From the NCBI GenBank assembly GCA_965153455.1, contig OZ234493.1:16048213-16112212 (forward strand): DNA of 64,000 bases, read 5' to 3'. A program made the position numbers and the translations under genes. Origin of the DNA: Sphagnum compactum (lineage: Eukaryota; Bryophyta; Sphagnopsida; Sphagnales). Shown here in pieces: positions 1-11,026 of the stretch. Under the pieces are notes generated by a model. It was not told the DNA's origin, made no database searches, and saw only the letters and a program-made list of their open reading frames with translations. Within the stretch, counting starts at the first letter, position 1. Each line of letters starts with the position of its first letter.

Positions 1-1353
1 TAGATCCACTGTTTATGAACAATGTCACTCCATGTCTACTCCAAGAAATCCTAATGTTCAACTCTATTCTACACTTAGTGTATGTAGATCAACAAGTTTG
101 AAGTCAATTTTCCTAATAGCAAATGGTGAGCTGCTTAGTGTTTGCCATGCTCAATACTTATCTAATTGATGTGATGTGAATGTTTTCTAAATTTTCACTA
201 AGTCTTAAAGCATTCCTTGTAATGTCTCTTGGTAGGTTTTGTGCAATCTTAAGCGGATTCCAACTTATCAACTAATCTCCTAGATTTAGGGGAACTCTCC
301 AATCAATAAGTATAATTACATCTTTGATTTTTAAAAATTATTTGCTTATATTTGTGGGAGTGGTAGGTTCTTGTGAATTTGAACTATTTCATAACTAACC
401 ATTTCGTCTATGTGTGTGGCAAGTTGAACATATGTTAGGGTTTTTAAAAAAGAGTATGGACTAGTTAATAAGAAGCATTTGTCTATTAAAGTTAATCTTT
501 TGCAATCTACAACCACATAACTCTTATTCTGGTATTTACTAAATTGAAAGAATGGATCATGTTGATTAGGTTTTAAGAGCATCATCTAAATCTATTTGCA
601 CAACTCAAATTCGAGCATGGCACCAAGTTTAGTTCTTAATGGATTGGAATGGTCATTTTGTTGAACATTGTGTAATCATGTAGTGACACAATGTGGTGCT
701 ACATGGAAAATAAAATGTAAATTATATGGCAAGGAATATAAAAAGTGCCTGTTACTGGATCGAGAGAACTATATTTAAGTCTATTTGATAATATTAAAAT
801 ATGTAATAATATTCTGGAAGGAATTTTTTAAAAAACCTATGAGAGCTTTAATCTCAAATTTGACAAAAAAAAAAAGAGAAAGCTGGAATGCACCATGTTA
901 TCATGATAAATTGAAGATTAAATTCTATTAAATGAAGTAAAAAAAAAAGGTTTAAAAAAATGTTAAAATTTCAACTTGGGGACATAATATTGGTTGCACA
1001 ATATTTTGTGATGGATGGACAAATGCAACAAATAATCCTTAATTTTAAATATAGCGGCTATTTTTCCTAAGGGAGAAAATTATTATCCTTTTTAAAAGAA
1101 ATTGCTACAATTGTGGAAAGATGACATTTGAAAATATTTGCTCAACAATTAAATAAATTCGCAACTAATGAAATAGGAGATCTCAAATCTCTGTTGTGCA
1201 TCTCAACTATGCTGGGTCCGGTTCTGGTCTGGTTCTTGCTTTAATAGGTTCCAGTTCTGGACATCAGACCCAGTTCCAGTTCCAAGTAACCTGGTCTGAA
1301 ACCGGCAGTTAATTACTGGTTAAACCCTGGGCAATTCCAGTCCATTTTTTCAA

Positions 1354-1443
1354 AGGTACCAGCCAACCTGTCACTATTTCTAAAAAGTGAAAAAATCTCA
1401 GCTTTGCTTTAAGTAGGAAAAGGACGTGAGTACAGGCCCTTCT
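1354..1443 (+). repeat. Dispersed 90-bp direct repeat, copy 1
   Basis: The segment from GGTACCAGCCAACCTGTCAC to the TACAGGCCCTTCTCC end is closely matched at 10937-11026, with only scattered substitutions. No terminal repeats are visible, so this may be a fragment of a larger dispersed element. Confidence 0.7.
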
Positions 1444-3506
1444 CCTAAACAAATTTGGCTAAATTACTTTCTGGATGATCGCCACTTTGACAACATCATT
1501 AAAAGACCCTGGAGCCCAGGACCCAGAAAGCACCTTAGAAGCTACGGCAACTGCAGCTCAGCTTGCAATTTCAAAACAAAAGAAAAGCCAAACAAATTCG
1601 CACGACATCCAAGTTTCCAGGGAGCACATTGTTGAAAGAAAGAATTCCCCAAAAATCCCGATCAGATCAGCACGCACATGAAATGATTTCCCTAGGAAAT
1701 CGATCCATCACTTTACAAAACAGGCCGGAAACAACCTCGCAAATTGGGTGCACCCATCACTGCAGGCACCAGGCAGCTGCAGTCATGGAGAATGTCAAGT
1801 TCGTAGGGAACTTACAATGCAAATCCGTACCCGACGTCTGCAGAGAAAGGATGCATGCCATATGCAGCAGAGAATGTCTTGTTTCCTCGTGCGTGTATGT
1901 AAATATGCATGGGAATTAGTTGGAACAGTTAAGTTTTGAGGCACTTCCAGGATTTGAGGGCCCAGCATCAGGACGACAACTTTTCACCAAAATTGGGATC
2001 TTGGGTGAAAGTCGAGAGGTTCCAAAGCAGTTGCTGAAATCAATTGATAGAATTTTTCCAGTGAGTGGAACCTGCTGACAGAATTTCCCTTCAGAAATTC
2101 TTATGTCAAGGGAGAACTAGGTGACTGAAATTACAAAGGAAGTTTTTGGAAAGAGTTTCTTTACTTAGCAAAAAGTGCAAGTACTAGATGAGATCCCTTC
2201 TTTCATCTTAGTACAGGTTTTTTTGTTGAATCTCAAGATACTGAAATCTTTAGGCTTTATTTACATGAGGAAATTCTTGCTCTAGATTTTATATTTTTTG
2301 TCTTCTGATCATGTTGGCGGAACTATAATTATCAAGTTGCTTTTAATCCAAGAAAGCTTAAATAAACTGCTTACAGATCTGTATAAGGCTGTATGTTCGC
2401 GAGGTTCATCAAGGTACCAGCTGACGTACGTGCAGGAGTGGGATTTGTCTTTTTAGGAATTTATGTGGTGATGATGATCAACTGATGATCATGCACATGA
2501 GTAGTTGCAAGCATTAATAAGTATATCGACTAGATTTCAGACGATCAGAGCTACCCAGTAGGAGTATACACCATCTGTGATTATACTTTTGATTGAAGGT
2601 GAAAAACTTTGCTTATATATATCACACATGACTAGTCATGCTTAAGTCATAGTTTGTTCCAGAGCTGTCTAGTATAACACACAAATAATTGAGTCATTGA
2701 CAGTGGACCAAAACAAGTGTGATCAAGCAAGACTTTATAATAGAAATCCTGAGGGATCAGTACTTGCACTCGATTGCATAGCTAGAAGCTGGTGCACATG
2801 CTTGTACATATACATATATACATATATATATATGAGAGGTTCTTAGGGTGGCATGAGAAGCTGGCATTCATAGATGTGGCCAAAGGTGTGCAAATTATGT
2901 TCTCCAGGCTCAAGGTGTCATTACAGATTGAAATCCCTTACCTCGTCAGCTTGGAGATCGGGTATCAGTATCTGCCGGACTAGTGAAAATGACATGAAAT
3001 TCTTTTAGTGAAAAAACTTATTGAAGCATTTTCAATGTTTTTTTGTATCATTAGAAAATTCAGCCACGTGAAGTCACATAAAAATCTAAATGTTGATGGT
3101 TGTCCATTGGAGGCTTGAGGTACTGAACATTTCAGTGGTAGAGAATATGTGTTTTTTTGTAGGTGATGGGAAGCACTACTATCCTAAATTGGTCAAGGTT
3201 CAGATGCTCAGGTATGTTATATAATGGTGCAACGAGGGCACAAATTTCATCAAAGAAACAATAGCTACTTCCTGAATAGAAGATGACTTTCCTTCATGGG
3301 CCTGGAACATTCTAAATTCCTTTAGTCATATTTGATGTGATCAGGTGACTGACAACAACATATTTTCCATGAAAGCAGGTTATACAACAGTTCAGAGAAT
3401 CCCCAATCTGTTTGAGCTTCCCATCCAACCAGATGTAAGTCTTAGAAGTGTCAATGGCATCTTTTTAAGTGGATGTATGTACTCAATTGGAGAATCTGTA
3501 TTTGTG

Positions 3507-3664
3507 GGCTACAACAAAAGGTGTCCTTGTATGTCACACAATTTCACTAAATTTTAAGTGAATTCACTGGTCGTAATGAATTGGATTTAGTGGGGATGCA
3601 CTGAATTCACTCACTGATCTAATGAACAAGGATTATGGAACTGCACCCACATTTTGTAATAGTG
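3507..3664 (-). mobile_element. CACTA-type MITE, degraded copy (minus orientation)
   Basis: This copy is the inverted counterpart of the element at 3984-4159. It opens with CTACAACAAAAGGTGTCC, where the outer CACTA is changed to GGCTA, and closes with CACCCACATTTTGTAATAGTG. Internal landmarks such as GTGAATTCACTGG and GAACTGCACCCAC are shared with the other copy in reverse complement. No clean target-site duplication is seen, which fits an older, eroded insertion. Confidence 0.7.
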
Positions 3665-3983
3665 ACGTCTTGGATTTGGGGACCCATACTCATATTCTGA
3701 CTATGTTTGTTGGGTGTGGTGTATGAGCAGGTGTGGCTGTTCTTCTGCCATTGAAGTTGTTGCCTCAGAATGCTTGTACCCCTAGCTTATTTCTATAGCT
3801 CTAGGTGTTAAAGTATTAAAATATAATGTGTGTACAAATTTTGATGTGCAATAAATTTTGATGTTTCCCACTTGTATCACATGTGAATTTATTGTTCTTT
3901 ACAATATTATTTGTAAGTGAAAATGCATAGGGCATTTTGTGTTATTCCTTTATCATATATATGTGCAAATCAAGATCTAAAAT

Positions 3984-4159
3984 CACTACTACAAAATGTG
4001 GGTGCAGTTCACTAGTCCCTGTTCACTAGACCAATAGTCCCTGTTCACTAGACCAATGAATTCAGTGCTTCTATACTGGTCCCCGTCCACTACAACCAGT
4101 GAATTCACTCAAAATCCAGTGAAATCACTTGACGTATAGAGACACCTTTTGTTGTAGTG
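3984..4159 (+). mobile_element. CACTA-type MITE (176 bp) with AAT target duplication
   Basis: The element starts CACTACTACAAAATGTGGG and ends TTTTGTTGTAGTG, so both ends carry the CACTA/TAGTG terminus. It is flanked by AAT at 3981-3983 and AAT at 4160-4162, the 3-bp duplication expected of CACTA (En/Spm) transposition. It contains no coding capacity, so it is a non-autonomous element. An inner direct repeat of CCTGTTCACTAGACCAATAG lies near 4017-4055. Confidence 0.82.
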
Positions 4160-4944
4160 AATATTTCCATTTTATGACATGTGAAATTATTTTGTTTTAC
4201 CCCATTGCAAATATCAATGGGAAAGGAGGACACAGGACTGTGTCATTATTCCCGTATTGTCAATATTCCCCGATTAGTTCAACTGAAATGGGAAACTAAT
4301 AGGAAAATTTGATACTTATTTTTGCCTTGTGGGAGGTCCCCATAGGGCCCTTGTGTGATTCTGTCAAGAAGAGCTCGTGATTGATTAATATTACTACGCT
4401 CATGAATCTCATGTACTACAGTGCTCTGCAATTTTGTGTGCAAGTCATATATTATGTATTGTACATATAACGAGAACTGGTACTATTTCAACTCCGGGCG
4501 GCTGCACTGATCGTCATGAGAAACTTGATCTGATCAGATTTATGAATTTTATTCTACCAAAACATGCAGCATCTCATGCACACTGCTGGTATACGACAAA
4601 AAGACTGATTTATAAACAGCCATGAACATCACTGGGAAATTTGTCATTAGTAAGATTATTACTACTGACAGACAGTACGTGGTGAGGTAGAAGTAGTGCT
4701 CAGATTTTCAGAAGAACTTCAATGAACTTGACAACTTTCTTTCTTGTATAGTGACGGTAAATTATAAGCAGCTCTTAAGTACTTGATCTGCATTTCATAA
4801 CGTATATCTAGATAGTGATCTGACGACTCCCGGGAATTTAGCTAGGTACCCATCGACAATGAGGCAGCTGCCATGGCAATTAGTAGTTCTGGTCCTTCAT
4901 GAATCAGGTGCTAATTCTCTTTTGGGCGAAGATGTTTTTTTGCG

Positions 4945-5208
4945 TTATTTTTTTTTATGGCCTTCTAAATAGGAGCTGAAATAGGAAATGCCGAGCTCCT
5001 CTTGAATTTCAGCGAGAAGCTCTGGGACATTCACGTATTCAGTTAAGTCGCGTCCGTAGTCTTTCAGCATTTCCTCCATTTTCTCACGACCTGTCTTACC
5101 TATCTCCTCCTCCATGGCGTTCAGCAACTCAGGTATACTCGTCCATTCTGGGAAAGAGTCCGGAGTCAAGTTCGCGAAGACATCAGGAATAGAACTCTCA
5201 GCTGCCAT
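4945..5208 (-). CDS. Small acidic hypothetical protein (87 aa) with a duplicated PELL motif
   Basis: I do not recognise this protein. It opens with MAAESSIPDVFANL and ends in a KKK tail. It is rich in Glu and Asp, looks alpha-helical, and has no signal peptide or membrane segment. Residues 25-37 (IPELLNAMEEEIG) and 61-73 (VPELLAEIQEELG) are clearly related, which suggests an internal duplication of a short helix. The even amino-acid use and the duplicated motif argue that it is or was coding, unlike the other short frames nearby. There is no neighbour within 7 kb. It could be a single-exon gene, one exon of a larger gene, or a captured fragment. No function is proposed. Confidence 0.4.
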   Translation of the reverse strand: MAAESSIPDVFANLTPDSFPEWTSIPELLNAMEEEIGKTGREKMEEMLKDYGRDLTEYVNVPELLAEIQEELGISYFSSYLEGHKKK

Positions 5209-6627
5209 AATCGCAGTAATTATACTCGACCCAGGAGTCGAATTTTCCGGGGCGCGGTTTCAGCAACTAAATTTTGGAACTAGCTGCTGATCAACCTTGA
5301 TCTGATCTTTTGCACAAATAAGTACAATCACAGAAACACTAGTAAAGTCAGTCTTCCACTCCAGCTGAACATAGAAGTCACCTGACTTCTAATTTGGACA
5401 TGGAAACGAGAGACCCTCCAAGGCTAGAAGCAGCAAATAAGCATGACCCACACAGGTAATTATTAATTCTCGAAATCATGTAATCTGACCTCTCTCGACT
5501 TCTCTATTTGTCGCAAACCGAGAAATATAACAGCAATTGATCTTAATTTGCTCCCAATTAGCAACCGTCACAACTCTTCTGCAATCGCGTGAAGTCCACT
5601 GTTGATTTCAGGAACTAGTAAGTATTAGCTCTTCCCCAAAAATTCAGGAGCTGCTCAGCTATGAATCATGCAAATTGCTCGCATATGATGGGACTTAAAT
5701 ACTATCTGCATTTCGATGATCTCCATGCATGATTATGACCAGTGCCACCAGATGCTTGTTGAATCTGTGAATTGCTACTGAAATTCTGATTGAGAAATCG
5801 TCAGAAGCATCTCTGTCAGGAGCTAGTTAGTTGTATCCTTGTGCTTCAAGCCACCTGATCTGAATTGGACTTCAAGGCTTGCAGCAAGAGCTAGACAAAT
5901 TACGCGCCTCACCATCACGTGCTGATCTGATTGTGTGCAGGGAACTAGGAAATGAAGCCTGCTGCTTCTTTGCACATTCTCTCTCTCTGCCCAACAGTCA
6001 ACTAAGAAATCAAAGTGTTGAATCTCAGTACCAGATTTTCTTTTTTTCTTTTTTTCTTTTTTTTTTCCCCAATTTTGTGATGTTGTTCTCAGTTGAAACT
6101 TGGAGCTCATTTCCATAAGAAAGTTTAGCCAGATTTTAGGCAATAATAAAATAATTGTAGTGAAGATAAATAAATCAATAAATAAATAAATAAAAATCCA
6201 AAGCTTGCATGAATCTTCCTACTATGTTTTTTGGGCTCCCATCCTGAGGCTTCACTTCACCTCACCATTGAGACAAAAAGGAAGTTGCTGGGTAAAGCCC
6301 CAGGGTGCACCACCTGGGGGCATTTCCGAGTACTTGAGTACAGCCCCACATTTCGGGAACCATGTTCACATCCCATGTTTTTCTTTTCTTTTTGTTTTTC
6401 CCTTTTTTCAATTTTGTGGTGTGGCTGAAGTGGTGTCCAATTGACATCCACAAAATTTAAAAAATTAGCGAAATCTCTTTATAAATAATATAGTATAGGG
6501 CGCAGGATGTAAGCCAATGAGATCTTTGGATGGGAAACATTATTTTTTAAACCGTTGATTATCTTGGTTGTTACGCAGGCTAAGGCCCTGGGTGCTCACA
6601 GAGTAATTGCCTGATAGCAGGGCCTTA

Positions 6628-7865
6628 GAGCATCTCCACCCCGAGACTCTAAACAACTCCTTTATTTTAAAATAGAATAGTGTTTAACGATCACAGTCCC
6701 CACCCACAAACGCCATAAAAGTCCTTTTAAACACTCAAAGACTATTTATGTCTTTACATCTGAATGAGTAATAGTCATTGTCACTAGAAGAAAAACCTCA
6801 TTTTTTGACTTGTTTTAGGCGACAACTAAAAGTGTTTTTTGCGACTATTTTTCAAAAATAGTCGCAAAAGACACTTTTAGTCGCCTAAGACAAGTCAAAA
6901 AATGGGATTTTTCTATTAGTGTGTCCAAATCCATAGTGGAAAAACGATTTTAAAGAGGTTAAAAATGACCACTGCAAAATGGACATCAATCAAGGAGCGC
7001 AGCAAGATTGATTGACATTATCGTGCTCCAAGATCTTATATATAAAAGCAAATGTGGTGTCTGTCTGTCCGTGTGGACAAAAATTGGGCAATGCCTGAAA
7101 CTGCCCGTTCCCTGTGGAGCATCTGATGATGATAATAATAATCATCTGTGCGTCTGTTTGTCTGAACCTGTCCATTTTGACCCGTTAACAGTCTTTGCGA
7201 GGTCGATTCTGTTAACAGTCTCTGCGAGGCCGATTCTGCAACCCCCCAGATGACAAATTTGCTATTGCAGGATTTTTTATGCACAAAATAGGGTGGACAG
7301 TCCAAGACTGGCTTCAATAGGTGGACAGTCTAAGAAGTTGAAGATATCAACTTTTGGATGGGGGACGGTAGGGTGTTGGGGGAGGTATTTTTGGGATTTG
7401 GAGGGTGGGTGAGGAGATTTGGGTGCGCTTTTTTCTTTCCCGAAGGATGCATGGGCTAAGGGTTTAGGAGGGTCATGATTTTTATTTTTTTCGTGGAGGG
7501 GGGGAGGGGGTGGGGGTGGGGTTCTAGGGGTCTTAATAGGTGGAAGTGAGAAAGAACACATTGTAATATTATGTTGGGGAACACATTGGGAACCAAAGAA
7601 AAATGAAAAGAAACCCTCCCCCAACCCCCCCCCCCCGGCCCCTCCTCCCAAAATTTAAAAGGAATAAAAGCAAGGCACCTTGAGTGCACCCTTGGGCCTT
7701 CCATTGGCTGCATGAAATTTCTATTCCCAAAAGAGTTTACCACCGTTTAGAACCAGAGTGGGAAAAGTGAAGGACCAGGTGGGGGGGATCGACAGGGTGC
7801 ATTATGCATCGGGTTCACACTAGTTTAATGAAAACGGGTGTTTGCAGGTGGGGGTTGAGATGGTC
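6628..7865. mobile_element. Possible PIF/Harbinger-like insertion (degenerate)
   Basis: The left end GAGCATCTCCACCCC follows TTA (6625-6627). The right end, read in reverse, is GACCATCTCAACCCC, next to TAA at 7866-7868. About 13 of 15 terminal bases match, and the GAGCATCTCC start is also that of the clearer elements at 32030 and 49221. The flanking trinucleotides TTA and TAA are not identical, so the boundaries are tentative. The CACTA hairpin at 6782-6921 would be nested inside it. No transposase frame is visible. Confidence 0.35.
6782..6921 (+). mobile_element. CACTA-type foldback MITE (140 bp) with TGT target duplication
   Basis: This is a near-perfect palindrome. The left arm runs from CACTAGAAGAAAAACC through GACTTGTTTTAGGCGAC to GCGACTATTTTTCAAAAATAG, and the right arm mirrors it to TTTTTCTATTAGTG. 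The termini are CACTA/TAGTG. TGT at 6779-6781 is repeated at 6922-6924, the 3-bp duplication expected of this superfamily. It has no coding content. Transcription would give a long, almost fully paired hairpin, the usual source of small RNAs from MITEs. Confidence 0.88.
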
Positions 7866-7990
7866 TAACCCCATACAAAAACATACTTGCATGGAGGTTC
7901 TTACACCTACTCCTTCGGAGTGGGAGGAATTTAGGCATTAGATTACTGCCACTCTTGATTAGGAGGGATATTCACACACAAATATATATA

Positions 7991-8192
7991 GGAAAATTTT
8001 AAATTCACACTTTTTTTGGTTAAATTCACGCCCTTCGGTCCGATTTTATACAGATTAAACTTTAAGAGTATGTTCCTTTATCAGTTCAATTACTTCTGCG
8101 GGCAAGTTCTCGAGTTGTGCCCTGATTGACCACAGACCCCACACAGAAAGGGTGTGAATTTAACCAAAAAAGGTGTGAATTTAAAATTTCCC
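7991..8192. mobile_element. 202-bp TIR element carrying a zinc-knuckle coding fragment
   Basis: Terminal inverted repeats of about 45 bp bound the element. The left end is GGAAAATTTTAAATTCACAC and the right end, reversed, is GGGAAATTTTAAATTCACAC; both continue through GGTTAAATTCAC. TA-rich flanks hide any clear target duplication. Between the arms (about 8090-8145, minus strand) lies a frame reading CGVCGQSGHNSRTCPQK followed by a stop. That is a CX2CX4HX4C zinc knuckle of the kind seen in MULE/FAR1-type transposases and some plant Myb-like proteins. The captured or residual exon could mark it as a Mutator-derived (Pack-MULE-like) remnant. Confidence 0.6.
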
Positions 8193-8713
8193 AAACATAT
8201 ATATATATAAAAAGGGTGCCCTCCAAATACACTAGGAAATTTCGGATCATGTCCTTTACTAAGAAGCTTCAATAGAGAATAACCGACATAGTAAGACGAG
8301 GTCCAAGGAAGGCCAGAGTTTAACCAAGACCCACCAGGAGACCATGCAGGATGTCCAGACGGAATGTGAACAGAAAACATGTGGATGAATGAACCTCAAC
8401 TGAGTTAATACTTGGTTTGACCTTGGTAATCAATTCTGTAAGAAATAGGTCTCATATATAGGTAAAATAAATAGGGTAAGAAAATAGGTAACTACTAGCT
8501 AAGTAGATGGTTTATACATAGTTAAGGGCTGTTTTTACTACCTACCTACTAACAACCTGCTTGCGGTTTGTTAGTAGGTAGGTAGGGGAAAAAAAAAAAG
8601 CAACTGAGCTAACCACCATGGTTAGCTAATGAACTGGAACCCAACAGAAAACAATTTCCTGACCACTTGTGGTTACAATTTCCTGACCCACTACTCACAA
8701 AGTCCTAAATAAT

Positions 8714-9545
8714 TTCCTTTGCTTCTTCCTAGAGCCTTCTTTCTTCTTTGTAAGTAATTGGCGCCTTTTTTAAAGTGGCTAAACATATGCTTGTTTTTTT
8801 GTTTTTCTGGCTAAATTTAATGTGTTGGCGATTTTGATTTTTCAAATTTCGATTTTCTTTTAACTTTTTGAAGAAAACATCGCCAGATCTCTCTCTATTG
8901 GATTCTTTCATTCAGCCAAAAACATGCAAGATTTCCTCCGCTTCTTTCTCGATTGCCTTCTTCTTTGTAAGTAATTTGGCGCTTTTTTCAAAATGGCTAA
9001 ACATATGCGTGTTTTTTTGTTTTTCTGGCTAAATTTAACTTGCTAGCGATTTTTATTTCAAATTTCAAATTTCGATTTTTTTCTGCTTTTTGAAAATATC
9101 GCCAGATTTGTCTATTGGATTCTATCATTTAGCCAAAAATGTGCAAGATTTTCTTCGCTTCTTTCTTGAGCCTTCTTCTTCGTAAGAAATTGGCGCTTTT
9201 TTCAAAATGACTAAAATTATGCTTTTTTTGGGCTAAATTTCACCTCTAGGCAATTATTCTTTTCAACTTTCGATGATTTCTTCAGATTCCTCTACTAGAT
9301 TCTAGCATTTAGCCAAAAATGTGAACAATTTCCTTCGCTGTTTTCTTGAGCCCTTCTTCTTTGTAAGTAATTGGCACTTTTTTCAAACTGGCTAAAAATA
9401 TGAGTGTTTATGTTTTCCTGGCTAAGTTTAAGCAATTGGGGATTTTTTTTCAAATTTCGATTTTTTAAAAAAGTAAATAATATCGCCAAATTTCTCTACC
9501 GGATTCTATCATTTAGCCGAAAATGTGAAGGATGCTTCAAGTTTT
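8714..9545. repeat. Tandem array of about four 180-217-bp units
   Basis: Each unit carries, in order, CTTCTTTGTAAGTAATTGGC, a poly-T stretch, GGCTAAATTT, a TTTCGATTTT run, CGCCAGATTTCTCT and ATTTAGCCAAAAATGTG. Unit landmarks start near 8741, 8958, 9173 and 9353, so the period shrinks from about 217 to about 180 bp. Copies are clearly related but diverged. A weaker relative (GCCAGATTTCTCTGTTGGAT) follows near 9710. No coding potential is apparent. Confidence 0.8.
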
Positions 9546-10936
9546 TTTTACTTTTTCATATGGTATTTATACCAAAAATTGGCTAAACTATCTTATGTCA
9601 CAAAACTGGGGGGGAGGGGGAAAAACACTGTTCAGAATTGTAACTACTAAAAATGTCAATGCCTAAGGCCAACGATTTTAGCCAAATTGAATTGAATTTC
9701 CTTGCAAGATAGCCAGATTTCTCTGTTGGATGTTCCAACTTTTTTTGCTTTCACATCCTTTTGATAGCCAAATTTGGATAAACTGTTTGGATAAAGGAGG
9801 GGGGGGGTTCGTAGTTACTAATAGCCAAATTTGGATAAAGGCGAGGGTTCATAGTTACTAGTAGCATTAATGCCCTACACAGCTACGTACTCGGGTTTCC
9901 CAAAAACAATTAAAAGAATACAATTTAAGCTACCACTTCTAACATTTTCATTTGTTGCAGAGGTTTTTTCTTCACACTTGTGACCCACGCATGAGCCGAG
10001 GGCCCTTTATATTTTGCCATGTAAAATCATATAAATATAAATATATATACATTATTTTATCGGGCCGTGTAAAACTATGTAAATATTTTTATTTTTACAC
10101 TTACACGGAGTGTAAGTCCCAAACCATTTACACACACAACATTGGATCAAACCTTGTTTGAAATTGAATGATCGAGGAATTAGAGTCAAGGGACCTCAAT
10201 AATAATAGTTATAAAAAATTCTGCTTTCGTTTTGAGGAAAAATATTTTGAACCCAATAATTTTAAAAGTTTCAAGGTTGTGACAAAAATGATCAAAAAAA
10301 TGTCTTACCCACTCAAAATGTGATTTGAAAGGTCGCATCGTCTTTAATTGAAACACTTGATATGATGTTGGAAAGCTCTTAATGACAACCATAAGAAAAT
10401 GGTCTCACATGCCCCAATCGATTTTTCTCAAAAAATATGAGCAAATACAACAAATGAAAATTCTTGATTTTGAAAAAGTGATGAGGAGTCGTAAGACTTT
10501 TTACAATTTCAATGTAACCCCACCAAGAGATATGTAACATATTATAAGGGAAGTAATGTTTCTTTCATTGGTTTGGCCATGGTGCGTGCTATTTGTGATG
10601 AATTTCACATGTAGTTTGAGGTCAAATTGCACAAAATGTTTTATTTGTTTGTCTTCTACAATCAAGGTCTTCAAGAGTGATCCGTGAAGTGTGTCATTTT
10701 ATTCTAGGTTTTTCAAAACCCTTTACCCAATCACGAAGAGTTCAAAAACATGCCCTTGGTTTCTACTTATATGAAATTGAAAATTACAAATTATTTGACA
10801 ATCGTAAATCACTGCCTAGATTTTTCATTTGTATTTTCAGCTCCCTTACTACCTGAAGAAACATATTTTCAGCAAGGGAGATCTTCTGCGGTGGAAAGTA
10901 CCACCCAGGTTGTACTTAGATCTTCTGACCAGCAGA

Positions 10937-11026
10937 AGGTACCAGCCAGCCTGTCACTATTTCTAAAAAGTGAAGAAATCCCAGCTCTCCTTTTCTTAGG
11001 AAAAGGACTTGAATACAGGCTCTTCT
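10937..11026 (+). repeat. Dispersed 90-bp direct repeat, copy 2
   Basis: This matches 1354-1443 in the same orientation, from GGTACCAGCCAGCCTGTCAC to TACAGGCTCTTCT. It lies inside a 147-codon open frame that does not look like a gene, so the frame is probably a by-product of the repeat. Confidence 0.7.

Larger units (their letters stand above)
1..4944. other. Gene-free, repeat-bearing intergenic region
   Basis: I see no convincing coding exon here. Short open frames around 1426-1939 overlap one another in different frames and resemble no family I know. The stretch holds a GGTTC/CCAGTTC-rich simple region near 1205-1350, a 90-bp segment (1354-1443) that recurs near 10937, a TA-rich microsatellite near 2810-2832, and the two CACTA-type MITEs listed separately. 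Base composition is AT-rich throughout. Confidence 0.6.

Noticed and set aside
1426-1939. Four overlapping open frames of 60-118 codons on the plus strand
   Set aside because: They overlap in different frames, lack any recognisable domain and begin inside a dispersed repeat.
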